This document shows positions 35,990 through 47,000 of a DNA stretch of 64,000 bases, piece after piece (positions within the stretch are counted from its first letter, which is position 1; every line of letters starts with the position of its first letter). The translations under genes and the position numbers were made by a program. The stretch comes from Plantago major (Eukaryota > Streptophyta > Magnoliopsida > Lamiales > Plantaginaceae), in assembly GCA_026545765.1 (NCBI GenBank), contig CM048844.1, positions 71,037,035 to 71,101,034 of the forward strand, written 5' to 3'. Under the pieces are notes generated by a model. It did not search any database and had not been told where the DNA came from. It saw only the letters and a program-made list of their open reading frames with translations.

Positions 35990-38359
35990 GATGACTTGGA
36001 GGATTCTGAGCCAGAAACGGAAGATGACTCTGAGGATGAGTCAATGATTGATGAAGAAGATCTGAGCAATGCTGATGAAAGCTCAGATGACTCTGAAGAC
36101 TATGAAGTCAAGTCGAGGAAGAGTCCAAGATGAATCACTTGATGATGAGGATGTCATTCTTGGAGAAGAACAAATTGAAGACCCTGAGGTTAATGATCTA
36201 CCCTCTGCACCTGTTTATGTAGATGGTTCTGATTGGGATGAAGATGCTGTCTCCCATTTATTCTATGCTGACAAGAATTTAGAAAAATATGAGAAAATCA
36301 AAGATAATGCAATGGATGTTGAAAAGGTGATCAAAGAGGAATCTTTTGAAGAGTATAACTTAGTTGTTTATCTGAAGAAAAGGAACCTCTATCATGCTGT
36401 TACCCAATATGAGGCATTTGTTCCTGAAATCATCAAAGAATTCTATGTACACTTATCTGAGAATTTTGGTGTTAAAGGGCATGGTAAACATCACTGTGTG
36501 TATCTTAGGGGTGATGTATTTTTCTTGAATTCTAATGATATCAATATTGTGCTGCATAGAAATAGGGATGAGGTTGAAACCCCTGTAGAGGTATCTATGG
36601 ATGAGATTGCTAGGGAACTGACTGCAGGAAAACTACAATCTTGGCCTAGTGGGACTTTGGACTTGAAATACTGTTGTTCTCTAGTCTCTGTTCTTGCCAG
36701 GATTTGCTTCATAACCGGGTCGCCATCTTCCAACAACAACAAGCTCATTAAGAGGCGCATGTTGCTCTACAGGATCAAAATGGGCTACAATGTCAATCTA
36801 GGAGAAAGAATTCTCAAGCACCTAGAGAATTCCAAGAATAGAGGGATCAGAGGCCATTTGATTCTCCCATCCACCATCTTTGCAGTTCTTCAGTTGCAGG
36901 GTATTGAGGTCAGAGCCAATGATATCTATCATTCCAGCTTCAAATCCATCACTGTCACCAAGCAACTGCTGAAAACACATGACAGGATCTGTGATCTTCC
37001 ATGGGTGGATCCTGAAGTTCCTGTGGACATGGATGTGGAGGAGAATATTCCTCCTCCTACAGGCAATGCTGATGCACCAGAAAGTTCTGTGGTTGCTGCT
37101 CAACGCTCCAATGTTGGCCTACATGTTGGCTCAACATTGATCCCTAACATTGAAACTCTTTCTGTAGGTACCCTAACTGATCAGGACAAGCTGATTCTGG
37201 AGCAAATCAAAGGACTTGATGAGCAGATTTCCAACAATCTGAAGTTCAGAAGCACTTTAGTGTCTTTTCTTTCCTCACAAAAAGGGGGAGAATAGATACT
37301 TGAAATTTTTAAATTTGTTTTAGTACTGAACAATTTCTATTCATTTTGGGTCTGTAATATTTTAAATACTCTAGAACTTATCTTAGCTGTCTGATTAAGG
37401 GGGAGATTAGCTCCTAAGTTGTTCTTAGTTATGTTTCTACTAACCTCTTGTTTTGTTTTGTGACGAAAGACTAAGATTAATGGGGAGATTGAAAGTGCAG
37501 TATGCACTTGTGTTTTGATAATCTTGTCTTTCATTAATCAGTTCCAAGTTTGTGTTTGTTGTTGTTGTTTGTGAAGCTGCAGGACTACCAATGTTGTATA
37601 ACATTGTGACAGGATAGAATTCAATGTCGCATAACATCAAGATATAACATTGCAGTCAACATCAAGAACAAAGCACATTGGACAGGAAACTTAGACTGGA
37701 AGTATTTACAAATCGAACAAGAGACGATTTAAGGAAAAAGAACAACTTGTGGTGAAAGTAAGAAGGAATATATTTTATGAAGAATCAAAATATGGAAAAT
37801 TCCTTCTATGCGTATATTGAAGAAAACAAGAAAAAGGAAATTGCATTTGCTGAGATCCTATTGCCTTTGCTGAGATCCTATTGCCTTTCGACTTGGATGG
37901 AAGCTGTCAATATCTCAAGTATATATATAAGGATTCAGCCGAGCAATCATGACGCCTTTCTTGGTGATCAATCAAGATTTTATTAAAGAGTTTAGGCTTC
38001 TTGTTTTCTGCTAGCTTTAGAGTTTGTCTAAGAGTATTCATTGTTGGAATAACTCTTTCAAACATCGACCTAGAATAGCTTTTACTGTTAGTTCTTCTAG
38101 GGCTAGTTTTGGTTGTTTAATCAATCATCTGTGATTGTATTAAACCTAGTTGATTAGATCTACTTTTCCTGTCAGTAGATATTTTTGCCTAAAGGCGCGG
38201 CCAACATATTTATATATGTTGGCTTGGTAATAGAAGTTTCATTCATATTTATCCGCTGCCTTTTGTTTACTGTGTTGAAGACATTGTTGAACAACATTGT
38301 TGTCAACATTGTCTATTGATCTTGTTCCAAGTACCAATCCGGGATCCTACGTTCTAACA
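35990..38359 (+). mobile_element. Sirevirus-like Copia fragment: accessory ORF, polypurine tracts, 3' LTR
   Basis: A fossil. An acidic leader feeds into an open frame of 408 codons (36069-37295). Its product has the 'putative plant transposon protein' domain (segments LKKRNLYHAVTQYE, YLRGDVFFLNSND, LGERILKHLE, GHLILPSTIFAVLQLQGIEV) and ends FLSSQKGG. Then come three purine tracts (aaaaagggggagaat, ttaagggggagatt, aatggggagatt) and an LTR at 37490-38359 (TGAAAGTGCA ... GTTCTAACA, 870 bp). Multiple polypurine tracts and an extra ORF between pol and the LTR are Sirevirus hallmarks. Gag, pol and the 5' LTR are missing. It is broken by truncation, though the accessory ORF is open. Confidence 0.75.
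37490..38359 (+). repeat. 3' LTR of the Sirevirus-like fragment
   Basis: Starts TGAAAGTGCAG after a purine tract and ends CCTACGTTCTAACA. It has the same beginning and end as the LTRs at 58048-58897 and 50823-51619 (reversed). It contains AACATTGTTGTCAACATTG-type repeats near its end. Confidence 0.8.
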
Positions 38360-39371
38360 GCTTTTTTTGACCATTGACTAATAAAAAGCTCGTTACGTAA
38401 ACGCACAACTTCTTAAATCAGTTAGTTGGTCAGCTAGTTGAAAAACTAGCTGGTTAAGAAGCTACCCAAGTTAGCTTTTTTTTTAAAAAGAAGCTCCTTC
38501 TTATATTTTTCATTCCGAAAATATCCCTGACCTAAATTAGAAAAAAAGAAGAAGAAGGAAAAACTACCCGTTTTTATTATTTATTATTTATTATTCTCGA
38601 CTTATATTTTATATTGTTGGATCATTTGTTATACATTTTGTGTACTTGTTTGCAACTAGCATAAGGATTAATGCATTCACATCTCTTTAAAATGCATACA
38701 TGTAGTACACATCAATTACTGGTTTTTTTCATTACTAAGTTAAAATGCTCAACGAATATTTCTTTCAACTTCTAATAATTTTGATAATGTTATTAAAGTG
38801 GCGATGTAAAGTACATTGAATATATATTAGAATAATTGAAAAATGTGATGTACTATTATTTAAAAACTATAGATTAATAATACGATGAGAAAGGTTAAAG
38901 AAAATAAAAATAAGAGTAATGCCCTTTTATGTCATTTTACAAAATACCAGCTAGCTTATCAGCTAATTTGCTAAACACCTACATTTAAAATCAGCTAGCT
39001 TCTCAGCTAGTTAATCAGCTACCTAACCAGCTACCAGCTAGCTTTTCAGTTTTGCTAAACAGATAGCAAATTAGCTGATAAGTTATGGGTATTTTGTAAA
39101 ATGACATAAAGGCATTACTCTTATTTTTATTTTCTTTAACCTTTCATCAGACATATAAAATTCAATATCGAGAATAAATAATAAAAAACGGGTAGTTTTT
39201 CCTTCTTTTTTTTTTCTAATTTAGGTCAGGGATTAAAAAAAAGCTAACTTGGTTAACTTCTTAACCAGCTAGCTGATTTAAGAAGCTGCGCATTCACGTA
39301 ACAAGCTTTTTATTAGTCAATGGTAAAAAAAAACTCATGAAGCTGAAAAGTTAGTGGTAAACATAGCCTCA
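38360..39371. mobile_element. Fold-back (long inverted repeat) element
   Basis: The left arm (from tttgaccattgactaata at 38366) and the right arm (ending attagtcaatggtaaaaa near 39330) are inverted copies over well over 100 bp, and shorter inverted matches continue inward to about 38900 and 39130. The core is rich in AGCTAG/CAGCTA motifs. No coding sequence. The left tip abuts the LTR end at 38359, so the Sirevirus-like element may have inserted into it. Confidence 0.75.
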
Positions 39372-39755
39372 GTTTTTTTAAAAAAAAAGAAGCTCCTTCT
39401 TATTTTTTTCATTCCGAAAATATCCCTGACCTAAATAAGAAAAAAAAAAGAAGGAAAAACTACCCGTTTTTATTATTTATTATTCTTGACTTATATTTTA
39501 TATTGTTGGATCCTTTGTTATACATTTTGTGTACTTGTTTGCGACTAGCATAAGGATTAATGCATCCGCATCTCTTTAAATTGCATACATGTAGTACACA
39601 TCAATTACTGATTTTTTTCATTACTAAGTTAAAATGCTCAACGGAATTTTTTTCAACTTCTGATAATTTTGATGATGTTATTAAAGTGGCGATGTAAAGT
39701 ACATTAAATATATATTAGAATAATTGGACAAAATGTGATGTATTATTATTTAAAA
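39372..39755. repeat. Direct repeat of the fold-back element's left part
   Basis: Matches 38475-38870 with few differences, including the phrase gaagctccttcttat and the segment around attgttggatc. It ends where its sister continues with actatagattaataatacg. That continuation is found at 43467-43670. Confidence 0.8.
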
Positions 39756-40274
39756 TTAGTACTAACCCATGGCGATGCCACGGTATAGTTTATTTTTAAT
39801 AATTAATTTAAATGTGAGGATTAAATAAATTAATCGAAAAAAAAAGATAGTCAAAAACTCCTTGTAGACAACGTTAGTCGTGGTGTCGGTCGGTAGTCAT
39901 TCTTCATCCAATATTATATCATTGAATGTTTATTTAATTATGTTAACTATAGAAAATGTAAAAATAGGGTCCTACCATACCCGACTTGTTAATTAGTAAC
40001 ATGTACATGTTTTTTTACAAAAAAATCTATCCCTCAAACGGAACCAAAATAAAATACAAAAGTATACAAAACAATCAATAGGGTTGTTTCCAACAATCTC
40101 GCGGTGATATGTGGTCACCCAACCACACACACACAAATATTATACAAACGTAATTGCACATGTCACGGTTGTTTTTTCCAACCCACCAGTCCCCAGCAAC
40201 CCCGCGATGGTATGCGTCACCCCACCAAAGACACAAAAATTATTATTCTACGAACATAATTTCACATGGTACGC

Positions 40275-40715
40275 TGTTTCACCCACCGGGCCAAGTATGG
40301 ATGAAGAAAGTAAAGAGAAGATAGAAGAGAGTTTCCCCGCCTAAAGAGTATACCGGACCCCCCCCCCTCCCGGCCCGTCACGGAGATCAAGAAAGTACAA
40401 AGAAGATTGAAGACATTTTCCCCGCCTAGAGAGTATCAGCTGATCCCCGCCCTCCCCCGGCTCGTTATGGAGATCAGGGAAGTAGAGAGAAAATCTAAGA
40501 ATGTTTCCCCACCTAAAGAGTATCAGATCCCCCAGGCTCGTTATGGAGATCAGGAAAGTAGAGAAAAGATCTAAGAGAGTTTCCCCACCTAGAGAGTATC
40601 AGATCCCCCTGGCCCGTTATGTATCAAGAAAGTAGAGAGAAGATCGAAGAGAGTTTCCCCGCCTAGAGAGTATATGCCGACCCCACCCCCCCCCCCCCCC
40701 CCCGCACGCTAGAAA
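40275..40715. repeat. ~80-bp GA/C-rich minisatellite, five copies
   Basis: The phrase GAGAGTTTCCCCGCCTAGAGAGTAT (variants) recurs five times with TTTCCCC at about 40331, 40417, 40504, 40580 and 40657. Spacing varies from 76 to 87 bp because of differing C runs. A pure C run near 40685 ends the array. Confidence 0.85.
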
Positions 40716-42039
40716 AAATGTAGTTTTTACTAACTTAATCATAAAATGTTGTGGTCGGGTCTTGTAACAAAGGTATGGAGCGGGTTCGAGTATATACCAG
40801 ACCGGACCTGAACATCATTATTTCGAAAGGGGTTGGAATTCGGGTTGGATAGAATCAGTCCTTCTAGCCAGAGATTGTAGAGAAGAGAAACCTTATACCT
40901 CATCCTACCGATCGAATCATAAACATATAGAAAAGGAAATTGAAAGTCTTCACATGTAAAAAGTTGTTGATATACATGTAAAGATCAACACACCACCAAT
41001 TAGCTCACGTGTGTCTCTTCTATCTTCTGGAACTGAAAATAACATGTCTAGTATACGATTCATAGAACATTCTTAGAAGATTAGTTGAAGTAACTATGTC
41101 AAGCATAGATCCAAAGGTCCTCCAATTTGGATTCATGCCCATTAAGAAAATTAGTGTGTGGGTAGCGATTTTGATGGAATTATGGGATTTAGAAGATTTG
41201 ATTGATCACATTTATAAATAGTTGCAAATGTTGAATATCATTAGTAGAATTATGTAACCAAAATTAGATTAAAATTGTAAAGGTAACAGAACCAAATACG
41301 CATTAACTTGGCATCAAAAATAAATTTATCCTGATTATAATTGTTTTGTAATTTTTTAATCTAAAAAAATGAAATAATTTCTCACATTGATTTGAGGCCA
41401 AAGTACCATAGCTAGAATTGATAATAAAAACTGGTCTTTATAATATATGGATATATCTCATTTTCACATGCCTAAAAATTGAAAATTAATTTATTATTTT
41501 ATTCTTTACCTTCTCACCTCTTCTACTTTATTCACTATCTCCTACGACTATTCATTATTTTTCATACAAAAGTATTTAGAGAAAAGTCGAAACCTAAATT
41601 CAAAAAAAAAAAAGAAAAAGTAGAGAGTTAATACAACTTAAAATGAATTTCTTTTTACTTTAATTTTGTATTAGAAAATGTCCAAGTAATTAGAAAGCGC
41701 TCCAAGTATCATTTATGCACATGCGGATCATGTGTGCTTCAAATTGAACCATCAACTTTAGAATATAGTAGAAAAATATGCGAAAGTGCCAGAATAACCG
41801 AAAGTGCGCAAATGGTATGGTCGTATGGATATATATATGAGGCTAATCAAAATAATCGTATATTTTAGTTTGTCCAGAATGTTTGATGCTAAACTATTTA
41901 AAATGAGTATTTTTTTGAATGATTGATGCTACATTAATTATTTATAATGTGTTTTAATGAGTCGTTTTTAATTTTTAAAATTTCATTATATCATTTTATC
42001 TTATTCAAAAATTTATATTTTATTTTAATGAATAAAACA

Positions 42040-43370
42040 ATTTATTTAATTAATAATAGTATTCAAGATTGGTGTCTATAGATTCGTCTTGTCACGACGA
42101 ATTCAAATATATGTTAAAAATATTTTTTGGATTTTTGTAGATAAAGTTATATGAGATTAATATTTTATTTTAGTGAATGATATGATTTATTTAATTAATA
42201 ATAATAATAATAATAATAGTAATAGTAATAATAATAGTAATAATAATAATCATCTATTAAAAAACACTATTCATGGTCTTCCGCATTTTCAGCAACCATA
42301 ATACATAAAATTTTGTCACCAAGCATTAATATTGCTCACATAATCTTAGCAACAACACTACTACGCTCCCTTATTCAAACTCTGCTTAACCATAGAATCA
42401 AAATTTCACGTAGGATGGATGGAATTTGAATGAATCTGGTGGGTTTAGCTCATCAACTTTATATATTATATTATATTATATAAGAACACCCAACTGATAA
42501 TCTAAGTGATAAAACATTAGCTTCAGTTCCTCATGTTTAACCTGGCAAAACTTTATGCAACAAAATTCTCTCCCCTTACCCGGAATCTGCTCAACCGTAG
42601 AATCAAAATGTATAATTGAAAATATAAATATCGATTATATATTAATTGAAAATATAAATATCTATTAATATAAACATAAACATTTTTCGGAGTTTTGTAG
42701 ATAAATTTATATGAGACTTAATAAAAACTATATATGTAGCCAACATACAAAAAATAAACAGTGAAATATATACTGGTTGAAAATGCAACTAATTCCACAA
42801 AATTCCACATAGGATTGAATTAATTTAATAAATGTTCTATTTTTTAAATTTAATTATTTCATTTTATCTTATTTAATAAATTTATATTTTATTTTAATAA
42901 ATAATATAATTTATTTAATGAATAATAGTATTCAAGATTGGTGTCTATGGATTCGTCTTGTCACGGGGAATTCAAATATATGCTTAATATATTTTTCGAA
43001 TTTTTGTAGATAAAGTTATATGAGATTTAATAAAAATTATATATGCAACCAACATACCAAAAATAAACTGTGAAATATGTATATACCGGTTGAAAATGCA
43101 ACTAATTCCACGTAGGATTGAATTAATTTAATAAATACTCTATTTTTAAAATTTTAGTATTCTTATTTAATAAATTTATATTTTATTTTAATAGATAAAA
43201 TAATTTATTTAATTAATAATAGTATTCAAGATTGGTGTCTATGGATTCGTCTTGTCACGACGAATTCAAATATATGTTCCATATATTTTTCGGATTTTTT
43301 AGATAAAGTTATATGAGATTTAATAAATTATATATGCAGTTAACATACCAAAAATAACATTGAAATATAT
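42040..43370. repeat. ~295-bp AT-rich repeat units
   Basis: GTATTCAAGATTGGTGTCTAT followed by GATTCGTCTTGTCACG occurs at about 42058, 42928 and 43224. The last two are ~296 bp apart with matching sequence between. A partial unit lacking this phrase lies at about 42620-42900. The units share caactaattccacaaaattcc and taatttatttaattaataat phrases. Confidence 0.75.
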
Positions 43371-43466
43371 ACTGACTAAAATGTAACTAATTCCACAAAA
43401 TTCCACGTAGGACTGAATGAATCTGGTGAGGTTTAGACCATTGTGCTTTACATAATATATGGATGG

Positions 43467-43670
43467 ATGGAAACTATAGACTAATAATACGATGAGAAAG
43501 GTTAAAGAAAATAAAATAAGAGTAATACCCTTTTATGTCATTTTACAAAATACCAACTAGCTTATCAGCTAATTTACTAAATACCTACATTTAAAATCAA
43601 CTAGTTTCTCATCTAGTTAATCAACTCCTTAATCACTAGCTTATCCGCTAGTTTTGCTAAAAATAGCCTG
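43467..43670. repeat. Right half of the second fold-back copy
   Basis: Matches 38863-39065 (actatagactaataatacgatgag ... ttgctaaa). It ends about 60 bp before the likely leader region of the BREVIS RADIX gene. Confidence 0.75.
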
Positions 43671-43689
43671 GAATGGGTCGAAATATACA

Positions 43690-44059
43690 AAATATACTGT
43701 CACTCCACTCACGTTGACACCAACAAAGAGTGCGAGTGTGAGAGTGAGAGCTTTAGCTGATTCTCACTCTTGTTCTCCTCATTTAGCTGAGCTCAGAGCT
43801 GTGTGACTTCACTTGGGTAGAGAAAAACAAATACTACTATCAGTACTTATAGTATATTTTCTTCTTCTTCTTCTTCATCTTGTAATTCCGCCATTAACGC
43901 CAACTTGATTCCCATTCCAAAAAACCCATTTCATTCACATCACTAACTTACACTAGCAGCAATTACAAGTTACAACAACTCATCTAAGATTTGATTTCAT
44001 TCATTCGTTTGATTTGATTTGATTTCAAATCAATCAATCAATCCCAATTCCCAAATAAA
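43690..44059 (+). promoter_or_regulatory. Likely leader and core promoter of the BREVIS RADIX gene
   Basis: The 370 bp before the ATG lack repeats. They hold a GAGTGTGAGAGTGAGAG stretch near 43735, CTTCTTCTTCTTCTTC at 43860 and a TGATTTGATTTGATTTCAAATCAATCAATC stretch near 44010, which has features of a plant 5' leader. A TATA-like AGTATATTTT lies at 43851. The start site is not determinable by eye. Confidence 0.35.
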
Positions 44060-47000
44060 ATGTTGACTTGCATAGCCTGTTCGAAGCAGTTAACCACCAA
44101 TGGATCTCTTGGTGAAGCACTGCCGCAAGACGAGGATAACGTCGCCACTACTCCTTCGACTAAGCAGGCAATCAAATCCATTACTGCCCAAGTAAGTTCC
44201 AAATTTACTTTGATTATTTATGTTTTGTTTGTAAAGTATTGTAGATGAATACTGTATTACTTGTGCAGCTTAAGGATATGGCGGTTAAGGCATCGGGAGC
44301 GTATAAGAACTGCAAGCCATGTTCGGGTTCTTCTTCGGGCCACGATTACCTGGACTCCGATTTGGGCTCAGAAAGGTATTTCGTTGGATCCTACAGAAGA
44401 ACAGGCAAGGAGATGGTGGACTCCAAATTCAAGGCATTGTCAAGTTCTTCAGGTGATGGATAAAACATTTAATTTTTTTAAAAAATTACTAATCAGTTTG
44501 GCTGATATTTCTTTTAAACCATGGTACAGGTACACCAGCTTCCGTGAGTGGTCGAACGGAATCAATTGTGTTCATGGAGGAGGATGAGCCCAAAGAATGG
44601 ACCGCTCAGGTTGAGCCGGGTGTCTTGATTACCTTTGTTTCCTTGCCTCATGGTGGAAATGATCTCAAGAGGATTCGCTTCAGGTATCACTAATAGATCT
44701 ATTACTAAGTTATAATGTAACAACTCTAATCGACAACTTGGATTGTGACTTTGTGTTGTGTTGTGTTGTGTTGTGTTGTGTATCATTTTAGAGAATGCAA
44801 GAAAGTGAGTTACAATACAAGAGAATATTATAAATCCCTCCTTTTGTGTTGTGTTGTGTATCACTTTAGAGAATGCAAGAAAGTGAGTTACAATACAAGA
44901 GAATATTATAAATCCCTCCTTTTGTGTCAACACAATTTGCCTGATGATTTTAAGCTAAAAGTTGGTCAGACCAACTTTCTAAAAGAGCTTCTACAAACTT
45001 TCATTTTTGACAATTGAAACTGGAATCTACTTTTTTTCGCAACAAGTCAGGCTTCCCGGTAAGATCAACTGCCAACATTCGGTTGAAACTGTGGGCCTAG
45101 TTCCAATTGCAAATGTGGAGGATCTGCAAAATGTCTGGAAGCTGTAATTTGTTTGTGAGAGATGTCTCGTGATATTTTTAATCAGCTTCACCTTGTTCGT
45201 TATGATGAATCAATTCTCTTCAAGTTGGTAGGGTGAACAGTTGTCTTTTCTTAATCTGTACAGTAATGTGGTTGAATCAAGTAAATGAGATGTAAAGTCA
45301 CATTAGTGCCTCAACTTATGGAGGTGGACCACTTTAAAAAGTTGTGGGTCTTTACAAACAGTTGGCTTATTCAGTATGGTCCATCTACTTAATTCTTGGT
45401 CACCATCCCCATGAACCACAATTTATATCTATCTGGTGTTAAGGGTTGGTCCCTGTTTAGTTTTGGGGATCTGATAAAAAGTATTGTTTCTAATTAAAAG
45501 CTACAAAAAGGGAAGTGATAAATAAAAATCATCAAGGGCCAAAGTCTGATGGCCATCTTTAATTTCTTTCTTAGGTGTCCTTTTTGCCTTTACCTTTCAT
45601 TTTCAACTCACTAATGTCTCTATTTGTTTGCCTCCTCATTTCAAATTAACCTATTACCTGCACTGATGAAGCCGCATCTTGGAACTGTACATTTATCGAC
45701 TTACTTTTACTGCAATTTTGTTGAATAAAACCATAAAGTTTAATAAGTCGAGTTACCAGCAAAGCTACATTATGATTAAAGCGTACTCACTGCATCTCCG
45801 CTTCAACTTCCTGTTGAGCTGGGACAGCAGAGAGAATCTTCATTTATAGTATTGAAGTTGGAACCAAAAGAGTACTATAATTATATAAGCTTTTGGTATT
45901 GATGGACAAGTTATCTATAGACTAGAGTTCATGACAAATTAGGAAGTTAATACTTGGGTTACCTAATAGAGTTCAAGTAAATTAGGATGTTATTCTATGT
46001 ATGAAAGTTAAATTTGCCCTTTAGGGCTGTTCGTGTTTCCGGTATTGGGATCTTCATTTTGTTATCATTGTTTCAATAGCACTCCTGAAAATGTAGTCAT
46101 CGGTACAACAAATTCCTATTGTTATAGGAATATGTCCCTATATCACCCATTCACCTGCTCTATAACGTTACAATATACTTCAGGATTGCATCTTTTAGAA
46201 ATGGTTGTGGAATGGCTAAGAGATCACGTATTCATGCATTGATCAAAGGAAACTTGTTTATATAGTTTTGTACATTGGAATAAAATTCAATACTGAAGTA
46301 CAGAAGTACTCTGGTATACATTATTGCGTTGATGGGTGACAGTAAATCAATGTCTTGGGATAACGATTTTTGGGAGAATTATCTTAATACAGTGAAAGTT
46401 TGTTTCACTCAATTTGCAAAATGGTCAATCTGTTTTGCTTGTTTTAGGCTGTTACAGTTTTGATTTCCCACATTGAATTTGAATAAAATTTATGGTATAA
46501 GATGAGACACATCTCACCTGCTATACTATCCTCTGATTTAAGATTTCATTAAGGGATCTTGTCTGCTCATTTTTTTTTTTTAACGTTATCTATGTTGAGC
46601 TTCACCCAATATATAGTTTTCAGTATCTTAGGTTTCTGTTGAACTGCAGCCGTTTCTCTTTGTGTCTATTCGATCTTAAGAGGCAAATAAACAATCAGCA
46701 GGTGTACCAGACTTACTATGTAGGGAGCTGGATGTATCATCTATCAATTTGTTTTCGACTAATCAACTGAGATCAAGCTATAGTTAGTTTTTCGTGAAAA
46801 AGGGGCAGATCACTGAAATAAGATAGAGTAACTTGGAAATGTTATTTGTCCAACCATCACTTGTGGGAGATTTTCAAGATATGTAGTGGAAGATATAGTT
46901 AATTAATGATTCCCACCTTGGAGATGAGATATGAGTTTTGGAAAGTGTAAGTCATAAATAATACTAATACACTTCGTCCCACATAGAAAAAGGGCGGGGC

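Larger units (their letters stand above)
39756..43466. other. 3.7-kb AT-rich block inserted between two halves of a fold-back copy
   Basis: The flanks (39372-39755 and 43467-43670) are contiguous in the sister copy at 38475-39090, so this block looks like an insertion, or a product of rearrangement. It begins ttagtactaacccatggcgatg, a phrase like those at the ends of some plant Helitrons. No CTRR end or hairpin was found at the other side. It contains the minisatellite at 40275 and the ~295-bp repeats at 42040, and no gene. Confidence 0.45.

Noticed and set aside
39757-43466. Helitron insertion
   Set aside because: The left phrase is suggestive, but there is no TC start between A and T, no 3' hairpin and no CTRR end.
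44562-45017. Reading frames across the BREVIS RADIX intron 3 repeat
   Set aside because: Created by the 78-bp duplication and TGTTG runs; they overlap an intron that the flanking exons require.
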